DNA of 64,000 nt, from positions 248,001-312,000 of the forward strand of contig NZ_AEYW01000001.1 of NCBI RefSeq assembly GCF_000192475.1, given 5' to 3'. The position numbers and the translations under genes were made by a program. The notes under the pieces are model-generated. The model was given only the letters and a program-made list of their open reading frames with translations. It ran no database searches and was not told the DNA's origin. This DNA is from Ruegeria conchae (GTDB lineage Bacteria; Pseudomonadota; Alphaproteobacteria; Rhodobacterales; Rhodobacteraceae). The stretch's first letter is position 1, and each line of letters starts with the position of its first letter. Of this stretch, positions 11,531 to 19,644 are shown one piece after another.

Positions 11531-12922
11531 TCAGCCGAAGACACGCCCCAACGCGCCGTCTACAGCGTCGGTGATCTGGTCGATATCGTCCGCTGTTGCG
11601 ATCAGCGCTGGCGAGAAGCACAGCGTGTTGTTGCGGCTGGGGATCGAACGGTTGGTAACACCGATGATAACGCCCTGTGCCATACAGTCAGCCACGACGG
11701 CCTGTGCCTGCTTTTCGTCCACCGGCTCTTTGGAACCGCGATCCGCGACCAGTTCGGCACCCAGGAACAAGCCTTTGCCACGCACGTCGCCGATAACCTT
11801 GTGCTTTTCCATCAGCGCCTGCAGGTTGCCCATCATGCGATCACCCATGTCGACGCAGTTCTGCAGCAGGTTTTCATCCTGAATGATGCGCATGTTCTCA
11901 ACCGCCGCTGCCGGACCGGCGGTGCAGCCGCCAAAGGTCGAGATATCGCGGAAATAGCTCATCGGGTCTGACGCGTCGTCCTTGAACATGTCAAAGACTT
12001 CCTCGGTGGTCACCATGCAGGCAATCGCGGCATAGCCCGAGGCAACGCCTTTGGCCATGGTCACGAAGTCAGGCTTGATGCCGTATTGCTGGTATCCGAA
12101 CCAGGTGCCGGTCCGGCCAACGCCGCAGACAACCTCGTCAATGTGCAGCAGCACGTCGTATTTCTTGCAGATTTCCTGCACGCGGGGCCAATAGCCTTCG
12201 GGCGCTTCGATAACGCCACCGCCTGCGGTCACCGGCTCAAGGCACAGGGCGCCAACGGTGTCGGGGCCTTCGCGCAGGATGACCTCTTCGATCTGGTTGG
12301 CAGCCCATTCACCAAAGTTCTCTTCCGGCGCGCCATCCAACTCGTGCTTGCGGTATTCCATGCAATGCGGAACGCGCACAAAATCGGGTGCAAAGGGGCC
12401 GTATTGCGCGGTGCGCTCGTCTTGACCGCCTGCCGACATCGTCGCCAGGGTCGAGCCGTGGTAGTCGCGGTCGCGATACAGGATTTTGGTCTTCTTGCCG
12501 CCGTACTTCTTGTGCGCGATCTGGCGGATCATTTTGAACGCCTTCTCGTTCGCCTCAGAGCCCGAGTTGGTGTAGTACACGCGGCTCATGCCCGGCATCT
12601 TGTCGATCAGCATTTCCGCGAAATTCGAACCGGGGATCGAACCTGCGGTATTGGCGAAGTAGCACAGCTTCATCAGCTGGTCATAAACCGCCTTACAGAT
12701 GGATTCGCGGCCATAGCCCACATTCACCGTCCAGACCCCGCCAGAGACAGCATCCAGATGCTCTTTGCCCTTCTGGTCCCACACGCGCATGCCTTTGCCT
12801 TCGACAATGATACGGGGGTCATTGGTCTCAAACGGCTTGTGCTGGATCAGGTGATGCCAGATGTGGGCGCGGTCGGCTTCGACGACGCGGGAAAGATCGT
12901 TTTCGTTGAACGTGCCGTCCAT
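11531..12922 (-). CDS. tpa: Class III PLP aminotransferase, taurine-pyruvate type
   Basis: The 463-aa enzyme is a class III (omega) aminotransferase: YYTNSGSEANEKAFKMIRQ (PLP phosphate loop), DYHGSTLATMSAGG, LHIDEVVCGVGRTG (Asp binding the pyridine N) and MAKGVASGYAAIA with the Schiff-base lysine. The N-terminal part (WHHLIQHKPFE, VSGGVWTVNVGYGR) resembles taurine-pyruvate aminotransferases of roseobacters; substrate assignment is by recollected similarity, not proof. The start is ATG 12922, after AAAGGA; a longer in-frame reading to 12979 lacks a site. No xsc or taurine transporter gene lies nearby in this window, so the pathway context is missing. Confidence 0.7.
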   Translation of the reverse strand: MDGTFNENDLSRVVEADRAHIWHHLIQHKPFETNDPRIIVEGKGMRVWDQKGKEHLDAVSGGVWTVNVGYGRESICKAVYDQLMKLCYFANTAGSIPGSNFAEMLIDKMPGMSRVYYTNSGSEANEKAFKMIRQIAHKKYGGKKTKILYRDRDYHGSTLATMSAGGQDERTAQYGPFAPDFVRVPHCMEYRKHELDGAPEENFGEWAANQIEEVILREGPDTVGALCLEPVTAGGGVIEAPEGYWPRVQEICKKYDVLLHIDEVVCGVGRTGTWFGYQQYGIKPDFVTMAKGVASGYAAIACMVTTEEVFDMFKDDASDPMSYFRDISTFGGCTAGPAAAVENMRIIQDENLLQNCVDMGDRMMGNLQALMEKHKVIGDVRGKGLFLGAELVADRGSKEPVDEKQAQAVVADCMAQGVIIGVTNRSIPSRNNTLCFSPALIATADDIDQITDAVDGALGRVFG

Positions 12923-13068
12923 GACATGTCCTTTCAAAAGTGAGGCGCGCGGGGAATCAGTAACTCCTAGCGGGCGCAAAGTGACGTGATACTGCAGATC
13001 AACGCGAATGGTGCGCGTGAAGTAGGGCCAGATTAGCCCATAGGATATCTCCAGTGTAGCTCAAACGC

Positions 13069-13080
13069 GTATTAATACGG
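13069..13080. promoter_or_regulatory. 12-bp perfect palindrome before the acyl-CoA ligase gene
   Basis: CGTATTAATACG is a perfect palindrome 63 bp before the ligase start and 146 bp before the divergent aminotransferase start. Its position in a divergent promoter region suggests an operator; the regulator is unknown. Confidence 0.4.
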
Positions 13081-13143
13081 GTTTGTTATGACGTAAACTT
13101 TGTGCTCAATACGACAATCTGACGAGTTTGGGAGGATCGCCGG

Positions 13144-14772
13144 ATGACAGCCACACCTATCTACCAGCAACATCTGGATAAAACCCCGGCGAATTTCACG
13201 CCGTTGTCTCCGCTCAGCTATCTTGAGCGAACGGCAGCAGTGTATCCGGATTACCCATCCGTTGTGTATGGTGAACGCCGGTATAGCTGGGCAGAAACCT
13301 ATGCGCGGAGCCGACGTCTGGCCAGCGCGCTGACTATGCGTGGCGTAGGCGTGGGCGATACAGTCTCGATCATCGCGGCCAATATTCCCGAGCTTTACGA
13401 GGCCCATTTTGGCGTGCCCATGGCCGGCGCGGTGCTGAATGCGATCAATACACGGCTGGATGCGCCGATCATCGCCTTCATTCTGAACCATGCCGAAGCC
13501 AAGGTTCTGCTGGTTGATCCTGAATTCTCGGGCGTCGTGAAACTGGCGCTGGAGCAGGTGGATCATGACCTGCTAGTGATTGATATCGAAGATGACAGCT
13601 TTGACGGTGGCGAGCGGCTGGGCGATCTGACCTATGAGAGTCTGCTGGCCGAGGGTGATCCGGAGTTCGAATGGTCTTTGCCCGCAGACGAATGGGATGC
13701 GATCACGCTGAACTATACCTCGGGCACCACCGGCAACCCCAAAGGTGTGGTTTATCACCACCGGGGCGCGGCACTGAACGCGACCTCGAACATCCTGACA
13801 TGGGGGATGCCGCAGCACTCGGTTTATCTGTGGACCTTGCCGATGTTCCACTGCAACGGCTGGTGCTTTCCCTGGACGATGGCGGCCAACGCGGGCACGT
13901 CCGTTTGTCTGCGTGCTGTGCGGGACGAGCCGATCTATCGCGCGTTCCGGGAAGAGGGCGTAACCCATTTCTGCGGTGCTCCGATTGTGCTGAATATGCT
14001 GGCCAACGCGCCCGATCATCTCAGGGATTTCACGCAGCAGATCAAGGCGATGACTGCTGGCGCGCCGCCACCTGCCAAGGTGATCGAAGCGATGGAAGGG
14101 ATGGGGGTCGAGGTTACCCATGTCTATGGGTTGACCGAGACTTATGGCCCATCTGTCGTCTGCGCATGGAAGGACGAATGGAACGAGAAGGGCGCGGAAG
14201 ACCGCGCCGCGCTGAAGGTGCGTCAGGGGGTGAAATATGTTGCGCTGTCTGGCCTGATGGTCGCCGACCCCGAGACGATGGAGCCTGTTCCGTCAGACGG
14301 CGAAACCATGGGTGAGATATTCATGCAGGGCAACATTGTCATGAAGGGCTATCTCAAGAACGCCGAGGCGACGGACAAAGCCTTCAAAGGCGGGTGGTTT
14401 GCCTCGGGCGATCTGGGGGTGATGCATCCGGATGGCTATATCGCGCTGAAGGATCGATCCAAGGACATCATCATCTCGGGCGGTGAGAATATCTCGTCGG
14501 TTGAGGTCGAAGACACGCTTTATAAACATCCGGCCGTGATGGAGGCAGCCGTGGTGGCCCGCCCGGATGAGAAATGGGGCGAAACGCCCTGTGCCTTTGT
14601 TGAATTGAAGCCGCAGGCAGAGGCGAATGAAGCTGAGATTATCGCCTTCTGCCGGGATCACATGGCCCATTTCAAAGCCCCCAAAACGGTTGTCTTCGGG
14701 GCGCTGCCGAAAACGTCGACAGGGAAGATACAGAAGTTCATCTTGCGCGATCGCGCGCGTGAGCTGGGTTAG
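13144..14772 (+). CDS. Acyl-CoA ligase, DmdB/medium-chain type
   Basis: The 542-aa ANL-superfamily ligase activates a carboxylic acid to its CoA thioester through an acyl-AMP. Motifs seen: the P-loop YTSGTTGNPKGV (about residues 197-208), the aromatic loop VYGLTETYGP, SGDLGVMHPDGYIALKDRSKD, and the catalytic Lys in KTSTGKIQK near the end. It resembles methylmercaptopropionate-CoA ligase (DmdB) of roseobacters, used in DMSP demethylation, but that group also acts on short and medium fatty acids, and no dmdA, dmdC or dmdD is seen here. GGGAGG lies just before the ATG. The gene ends in a 4-bp convergent overlap with the next gene. Confidence 0.8.
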   Translation: MTATPIYQQHLDKTPANFTPLSPLSYLERTAAVYPDYPSVVYGERRYSWAETYARSRRLASALTMRGVGVGDTVSIIAANIPELYEAHFGVPMAGAVLNAINTRLDAPIIAFILNHAEAKVLLVDPEFSGVVKLALEQVDHDLLVIDIEDDSFDGGERLGDLTYESLLAEGDPEFEWSLPADEWDAITLNYTSGTTGNPKGVVYHHRGAALNATSNILTWGMPQHSVYLWTLPMFHCNGWCFPWTMAANAGTSVCLRAVRDEPIYRAFREEGVTHFCGAPIVLNMLANAPDHLRDFTQQIKAMTAGAPPPAKVIEAMEGMGVEVTHVYGLTETYGPSVVCAWKDEWNEKGAEDRAALKVRQGVKYVALSGLMVADPETMEPVPSDGETMGEIFMQGNIVMKGYLKNAEATDKAFKGGWFASGDLGVMHPDGYIALKDRSKDIIISGGENISSVEVEDTLYKHPAVMEAAVVARPDEKWGETPCAFVELKPQAEANEAEIIAFCRDHMAHFKAPKTVVFGALPKTSTGKIQKFILRDRARELG

Positions 14773-15101
14773 TCGAAGATCGACAGGTCAAGCGCCAGCA
14801 TCTCGCCCATCCAGATCGCGCGATCCCGGTGATCGGCCAAGTGATCGCCGGTTTCTGGATGCGTAAAGATGGTCAGCCCTTGCCGGTTCAGGATCAGCCA
14901 GGGAAAGACCTGCTCAAAGACCTCAGAGGGAAAGCCCAGCTGGCAACTCCAACGTGGGTGTGGGCCAACGTTACGCGCATGCATGCGGCCCATCTGCACG
15001 GTGGGAAACAGACGCGCTGCCTCTTCACAGACCTGCTGTGCAGTGTCCTGCGTGTCGGCATCGAAATAGACATGGGCGTGGTAACCGGTGATCTCGGGCA
15101 T
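14769..15101 (-). CDS. DOPA 4,5-dioxygenase-like protein
   Basis: This 110-aa protein belongs to the small DOPA 4,5-dioxygenase family of extradiol-type enzymes found in bacteria. Candidate metal ligands are in YHAHVYFD (residues 7-14) and THPETGDHLADH (about 80-91), with VGPHPRWSCQLGF between, the typical arrangement. The real substrate in bacteria is uncertain. It overlaps the ligase end by 4 bp in convergent orientation and stands just downstream of the homogentisate cluster, with which it may be co-transcribed after an 87-bp gap. Confidence 0.75.
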   Translation of the reverse strand: MPEITGYHAHVYFDADTQDTAQQVCEEAARLFPTVQMGRMHARNVGPHPRWSCQLGFPSEVFEQVFPWLILNRQGLTIFTHPETGDHLADHRDRAIWMGEMLALDLSIFD

Positions 15102-15188
15102 GGGGGTCTCCGTCTGTCGTTGCGGAGAACCTAATGGCGACCCGAGCGCTTGTGCAACCGCATCGCCACACAGACCCTGTGCGCCGGA

Positions 15189-15827
15189 TCAGAGCGGAGC
15201 GTGAAGGTCGGGATGGGCTGCGGCAAAGGCAGAATGCTCAGCGCACACAGCTTCGACCGCCAGCAGGCGGGGCATATCCGTAAGGTCAACCTCCCAGCGG
15301 TGCGCGTTATAAAGCTGCGGGATCAGGCAGATATCGGCCAGACCGGGGGTGTCACCGGTACAGAACGGGCTTTGATCAAAGCCGCCTAGCAGCGATTCAA
15401 ACGCGAGCAGACCCGGCCGGATGAAGTGACGCATCCAGTCGCCGGGCATGTCGCCTGCACCATTGCTAAGCGCGGTGGCATGTTTGGCAACCGACAGGTT
15501 GCAGACCGGATGGATATCCACCGCGATACTGTGTGCCAATGCCCGCGCGGCTGCTCGCTTGGCCGGATCGGTTGGCAGCAGGCCCAGATCGCGGGTCTCA
15601 TCCAGATAATCGATGATCGCCAGCGATTGGGTTAATCGAACCCCATCGATATCCAGCACCGGGACCAGACCCTGCGGGTTGCGTTCCAAATGATCCGGGG
15701 CGCGATGCGCCCCGTTCACCAGATCAACGATGACCGGGCGATAGGTGATCCCGGCTAAATTGAGCGCAATCCGCACCCGGTAACTGGCGGACGAGCGCCA
15801 GTAGTCAAACAGAACCACTTCGGACAT
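15189..15827 (-). CDS. maiA: Maleylacetoacetate isomerase (zeta-class GST)
   Basis: The 212-aa glutathione-dependent enzyme isomerises maleylacetoacetate to fumarylacetoacetate in homogentisate breakdown. The zeta signature SSASYRVRIALN (residues 12-23) is present, with Ala in place of the usual Cys (SSCSxR), and NPQGLVPVL plus QSLAIIDYLDE bind glutathione. Length is normal. It is the last gene of the cluster, 7 bp after the VOC gene, and its products feed FahA encoded at 19645-20901. Confidence 0.9.
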   Translation of the reverse strand: MSEVVLFDYWRSSASYRVRIALNLAGITYRPVIVDLVNGAHRAPDHLERNPQGLVPVLDIDGVRLTQSLAIIDYLDETRDLGLLPTDPAKRAAARALAHSIAVDIHPVCNLSVAKHATALSNGAGDMPGDWMRHFIRPGLLAFESLLGGFDQSPFCTGDTPGLADICLIPQLYNAHRWEVDLTDMPRLLAVEAVCAEHSAFAAAHPDLHAPL

Positions 15828-15834
15828 ATGATGG

Positions 15835-16377
15835 TCAGCCTTTGCTTAGTTCCTTGGCATGCAGCCAGTCGGCATGCTGAGGAGCCCGTTTGGTGCGCGA
15901 CCATTCTTCGAGCATATCCCACTTCACCGAATCCAGCCGGGCTAGCATGGCCTCTTCCTCGGGGTCGGGGCAAGCCAGTTCCACCCGGTGACCGTTCGGA
16001 TCGAAGAAATAGATCGAATGGAAGATCGAATGATCCGTGACACCCAGAACCTCGACCCCGTTGGCTTCGAGATGGTCCTTGAACGCGATCAGCTCATCGC
16101 GGTCCTTCACCTTGAACGCGATGTGTTGCACCCAAATTGGCGTGTTTGGATCGCGCCCCATCTCCGGCTTGGTGGGCAGTTCAAAAAACGCCAGCACGTT
16201 GCCGTTTCCAGCATCCAGAAACAGGTGCATGTAAGGATCGGGCTCGTGGGTCGAGGGCACATGGTCTTCGGCAATCGCCAGAATGAAGTCCATGTTCAGC
16301 ATCTTGCCGTACCATTCCACCGTCTCTTTCGCATCCTTGCAGCGATAGGCGACGTGGTGAATTTGATCGATTTTCAT
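15835..16377 (-). CDS. VOC-family (glyoxalase/extradiol dioxygenase-like) protein
   Basis: The 180-aa protein is a two-module vicinal-oxygen-chelate fold: KIDQIHHVAYRCKDAKETVEWYGKML at the start, FFELP, VQHIAFKVKDRDEL and YFFDPNGHRVELACP at the end. Likely metal ligands are the His of IHHVAY, the Glu of FFELP, the His of VQHIAF and the Glu of VELACP. A 35-residue C-terminal extension follows the fold. It sits 5 bp after the DUF2783 gene, next to the flavin monooxygenase, so it may act on the hydroxylated product. The reaction is unknown. Confidence 0.8.
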   Translation of the reverse strand: MKIDQIHHVAYRCKDAKETVEWYGKMLNMDFILAIAEDHVPSTHEPDPYMHLFLDAGNGNVLAFFELPTKPEMGRDPNTPIWVQHIAFKVKDRDELIAFKDHLEANGVEVLGVTDHSIFHSIYFFDPNGHRVELACPDPEEEAMLARLDSVKWDMLEEWSRTKRAPQHADWLHAKELSKG

Positions 16378-16382
16378 GAGGC

Positions 16383-16580
16383 TTACTCCTGTTTTAGCGC
16401 TGCGGCCTCAAGCGCCTGCTTCAAGATTGCATTGTCGCCAATGTGGTTCGCCAGTACCAGCACGAGGCGTGCGTTGAACGCATCGCTTTCGGATTTCTCA
16501 AGCCCTTCATGGGCCGCCACCAGATCGGCATAGAAATCGTCGGCCTGGGTCAGGTTGGGTGAGAGGATCAGTTCGGCCAT
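16383..16580 (-). CDS. DUF2783-type small protein next to the FAD monooxygenase
   Basis: This 65-aa protein is mostly helical and acidic (NLTQADDFYADLVAAHEGL, ARLVLVLANHIGD). I recognise it as the DUF2783 family of short alphaproteobacterial proteins. It lies 5 bp after the monooxygenase gene and 5 bp before the VOC gene, so it is certainly co-expressed. A role as small coupling or accessory subunit of the monooxygenase is my inference. Confidence 0.75.
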   Translation of the reverse strand: MAELILSPNLTQADDFYADLVAAHEGLEKSESDAFNARLVLVLANHIGDNAILKQALEAAALKQE

Positions 16581-16585
16581 GTCGC

Positions 16586-18196
16586 TTACTCCTTGCCTGT
16601 GGCGCGGCGCACCGCGTGCCGGAATGCGTTTTCTTCGTAAGTGTCGCGGCGGGCGGCCACGTGCTGATCGGGTCGGATCAGATAGACCGCTCCGGTAGCA
16701 TCGCCCAGATAGCGGCGCTTTAGCGTCAGGGTCGGGTCGTCTTTGACCGAGAGTGCCAGGCGTTTGACGGTGATCCCGTCGACCTCGATCTCATCCGGTG
16801 CATCGGCGTCGATGGTCAACAGCGTGAACCGTCCGGCCAGTTTCGGCAGCAGAAAGTCATCACCCAAAGGCGCATCGGGACAGGACGCTCCGGGGCGCGT
16901 CTGCGATGGTCCGTTCAGCGCATCCGCCGAATTCAGTGGCGAGCCATCATAGACGCAAGGCACGCTGAGCCGACCTGAATTCACCATCGGTCGGGCAAAA
17001 TCATAATGTTCACTCAGGTCCAATACCGCATCGCGCAGGATGCGGGACATCTGCGATTTCGGGGTGATGAAATCGGTCGAGCGGGTCGAGTTCAGGATGT
17101 TTTCGTCCGCACCGTGAATGCGTTCCTGATCGTAGCTGTCCAGCAGCGACTCTGGCGCTTTGCCGTCAATCACCAGTTTCAGCTTCCAGCACAGGTTGTC
17201 GGTGTCCTGAACGCCAGAGTTTGCACCCCGTGCCCCAAACGGGCTGACCTGATGCGCGCTGTCGCCTGCAAAGATCACGCGGCCGTGGCGGAATTGCTCC
17301 ATCCGGCGGCACTGGAAGGTGTAGATGCTGACCCATTCCAGTTCGAAATTTACATCCTCGCCCAGCATGGCCTTGAGGCGTGGGATCACGTTCTCCGGGC
17401 GTTTTTCGCGTTCCTTGTCGATGTCCCAGCCCAGCTGCAGGTCGATGCGCCAGACGCCATCGGGTTGCTTGTGCAGCAGCGCCGATTGGCCTTTGTTGAA
17501 GGGTGGATCGAACCAGAACCAGCGTTCCGAGGGGAAATCGGCCTCCATGATCACATCGGCGATCAGGAAATTGTCCTCGAACACGCGGCCCACGAAATCC
17601 TTGCCCATCATGGCGCGCATAGGTGAGCCCGCGCCGTCGCAGGCGATCACCCAATCCGCCTCGATGGTGTACGAACCCTCGGGCGTTTCGACCTCAAGCT
17701 TGACGTGATCAGGGTGGGTTCCGACTGCTTCAACCTTGTTGCGGCCGCGGATTTCGATCGGAGCGCCCTGCGCCTGCAATTCGCGCACGCGGTCGACCAG
17801 AAACTGCTCGAAATAGTATTGCTGCAGGTTGATGAAGGCGGGGCGCTGATCGCCGCTGTCGGGCTGCAGGTCGAACTCGTAGACCTGACGCTCGTCGAAG
17901 AACACCTTGCCCTTGTTCCAAAGAACACCCTTGTCCACCATCGGCTGCCCGCAACCCAGACGGTCGAGGATTTCCAGCGGGCGTTTGGCAAAACAGATGG
18001 CGCGGCTGCCAAAGCTGACCTTATCGTTGTCATCCAGCACCAGCACCTCGACCCCTTGCTGAGCCAGATCAATGGCGGCAGCCAGACCCACCGGACCGGC
18101 ACCGACAACGATGACCTTGTGGCGCACGGGCGCGGGCGCGGATTGGTCCGGGCTGGCCTCGTAAGCATAAAGTGGAACTTCAAAGATCTTGTTCAC
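16586..18196 (-). CDS. FAD-dependent aromatic monooxygenase (MhpA/PheA-like)
   Basis: The 536-aa class A flavoprotein hydroxylase has the dinucleotide fold VVGAGPVGLAAAIDLAQQG (residues 30-48), the DG motif DWVIACDGAGSPMR, and the GD motif FAGDSAHQVSPFGARGANSG, then a C-terminal thioredoxin-like region (about 430-536) as in phenol and 3-hydroxyphenylpropionate hydroxylases. It stands in the homogentisate operon, so making a homogentisate-type ring is plausible; the substrate is not established. A hairpin (18290-18326) separates it from the MBL gene upstream, so it may have its own promoter. Confidence 0.85.
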   Translation of the reverse strand: MNKIFEVPLYAYEASPDQSAPAPVRHKVIVVGAGPVGLAAAIDLAQQGVEVLVLDDNDKVSFGSRAICFAKRPLEILDRLGCGQPMVDKGVLWNKGKVFFDERQVYEFDLQPDSGDQRPAFINLQQYYFEQFLVDRVRELQAQGAPIEIRGRNKVEAVGTHPDHVKLEVETPEGSYTIEADWVIACDGAGSPMRAMMGKDFVGRVFEDNFLIADVIMEADFPSERWFWFDPPFNKGQSALLHKQPDGVWRIDLQLGWDIDKEREKRPENVIPRLKAMLGEDVNFELEWVSIYTFQCRRMEQFRHGRVIFAGDSAHQVSPFGARGANSGVQDTDNLCWKLKLVIDGKAPESLLDSYDQERIHGADENILNSTRSTDFITPKSQMSRILRDAVLDLSEHYDFARPMVNSGRLSVPCVYDGSPLNSADALNGPSQTRPGASCPDAPLGDDFLLPKLAGRFTLLTIDADAPDEIEVDGITVKRLALSVKDDPTLTLKRRYLGDATGAVYLIRPDQHVAARRDTYEENAFRHAVRRATGKE

Positions 18197-18289
18197 TCTC
18201 TCTCTCCCATTTCTGGCGCATCGGGCGCACCTCGTCTGTTCTCCTGCACAGTTGCGCCGGAGGTCTCGCGTTAGAGTTTCACCGTCAAA

Positions 18290-18326
18290 TCCGGGCCGCC
18301 ACGATCTGGATCAAATTCGGCCCGGA
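18290..18326 (-). terminator. Hairpin between the MBL hydrolase and monooxygenase genes
   Basis: A 9-bp perfect inverted repeat (TCCGGGCCG at 18290-18298, CGGCCCGGA at 18318-18326) begins 4 nt after the MBL stop codon. There is no T-tract. It may reduce read-through or protect the upstream mRNA end, splitting the cluster into two expression units. Confidence 0.5.
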
Positions 18327-18330
18327 AATC

Positions 18331-19281
18331 TTAGCCCTGCAGGGCCTCCCACATCTCCAGATCGCGCTGGGCGGTCCAGATACGGGGTGTGTCGATGCCG
18401 CGGGCCTCGTCATAGGCGCGGGCGACATTGAAGGGTAGGCAGTGTTCGTAGATCGCGTAGTCGGCGAATTTGGGATCGCATTCGGCGCGAACCGCGTCCC
18501 ATGCTTCTTTCAGGCTGCCACCACGCGCCGCGACCTTGGCCGCCGGGCGATAGGTGCTTTCGACGAAATTGCGGGTGTTTTCGATGGCCGCATTGACCAT
18601 GTCCTTACCGACCAGAGCGTCGCCGCGACCCGGAGCAATGGCGTCGACGTCAAACCACTTGATCTCATCCAGCGTATCGCCCCAGTCGCTGAAATGCCCG
18701 TCGCCGCAATAGCAGGCCGAGTGGTATTCGACGATATCACCGGTGAACATGACATTCTGATCGGGCACATGGATCACGATATCGCCTGCCGTATGGGCGC
18801 GACCCAGATGCATCAGGTCGATCCGGCGGTTGCCTAGATAAACGGTCATGGTGTCGCTGAAGGTGGTGGTGGGCCACGTGAGGCCCGGGATGCTCTCATG
18901 CCCTTCGAATAAGCGGGGGAAGCGTTGGAATTCGCTGTCCCAATCCTCCTGACCCCGTTCAACTACCATGGCGCGGGCCATGTCCGACATCAGGATTTGC
19001 TGCGCGCCAAAAGCGCTGGCGCCGAGCACACGAACTGCGTGGTAATGCGTTAGCGCCACATGGGTGATCGGCTTGTCCGTGACCGAGCGCACGCATTCGA
19101 TCACCTTGTCGGCCAGACGCGGGGTGGCCTGCGCCTCGACAATCATCACGCTGTCATCGCCGATGATCACTCCCGAGTTTGGGTCGCCTTCGGCGGTGAA
19201 GGCGTAAAGCCCTTCGCCCACCTCGGTGAAACTGATTTTCTTTTCCGACATGTCCCCCTGGGACGCGAATGCCTTGGCCAT
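18331..19281 (-). CDS. MBL-fold hydrolase with altered metal motif
   Basis: The 316-aa protein is a metallo-beta-lactamase fold: EGLYAFTAEGDPNSGVIIGDDSVMIVEAQ is the usual first strand pair, and the metal motif reads T-H79-Y-H81-A-V-R. The canonical H-x-H-x-D-H is therefore H-x-H-x-V-R, losing the second-site Asp and His, while HLGRAHTAGDIVIH and FTGDIVEYHS keep the later ligands. It may bind one metal only. The start ATG at 19281 follows the VOC stop by 3 nt; ATG at 19251 is an alternative. It belongs to the homogentisate operon and may hydrolyse a ring-cleavage or lactone product. Confidence 0.8.
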   Translation of the reverse strand: MAKAFASQGDMSEKKISFTEVGEGLYAFTAEGDPNSGVIIGDDSVMIVEAQATPRLADKVIECVRSVTDKPITHVALTHYHAVRVLGASAFGAQQILMSDMARAMVVERGQEDWDSEFQRFPRLFEGHESIPGLTWPTTTFSDTMTVYLGNRRIDLMHLGRAHTAGDIVIHVPDQNVMFTGDIVEYHSACYCGDGHFSDWGDTLDEIKWFDVDAIAPGRGDALVGKDMVNAAIENTRNFVESTYRPAAKVAARGGSLKEAWDAVRAECDPKFADYAIYEHCLPFNVARAYDEARGIDTPRIWTAQRDLEMWEALQG

Positions 19282-19284
19282 CTC

Positions 19285-19641
19285 TCAATCCTTTTGCAAA
19301 AACTCGAGCCGGTTTCCGAAAGGGTCTTCGGTGAAAAACCGGCGGCGGTCATTTAGTGTTGTGTCCCAGCGCAATTTCTGACCGTAACTTTCGATCTGAG
19401 CGGCGATCGCATCCAGATCATCGACGGCGAAACCCGGATGGGCTTTGCGGGCTGGTGAGAAGTCTTTCTCGACACCCAAGTGAAGTTCGCACTGACCCAG
19501 CGCCAGCCAGAGGCCACCACGCGCGCGCAGGGCTTCGGGCTTTTGCAGTTCGCTCAACCCCAGAGCATCGCACCAGAATAACCGGGCAGTGGATTCGCCA
19601 CCTTCGGGAAGCGCGATCTGGATATGGTCGAGCTCAAACAT
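19285..19641 (-). CDS. Small VOC-family protein
   Basis: This 118-aa single-domain VOC protein starts FELDHIQIALPEGGE and ends RRFFTEDPFGNRLEFLQ, the common pattern of glyoxalase-like enzymes. Possible ligands are the His in DHIQI and the Glu in RLEFLQ. The start is ATG 19641; the TTG just before at 19644 abuts the fahA stop. It lies 3 bp downstream of fahA. Function is unknown. Confidence 0.75.
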   Translation of the reverse strand: MFELDHIQIALPEGGESTARLFWCDALGLSELQKPEALRARGGLWLALGQCELHLGVEKDFSPARKAHPGFAVDDLDAIAAQIESYGQKLRWDTTLNDRRRFFTEDPFGNRLEFLQKD

Positions 19642-19644
19642 CAA

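Noticed and set aside
13072-13566. 164-aa minus-strand frame over the start of the acyl-CoA ligase
   Set aside because: It is antisense to a well-supported ligase gene and has no recognisable domain.
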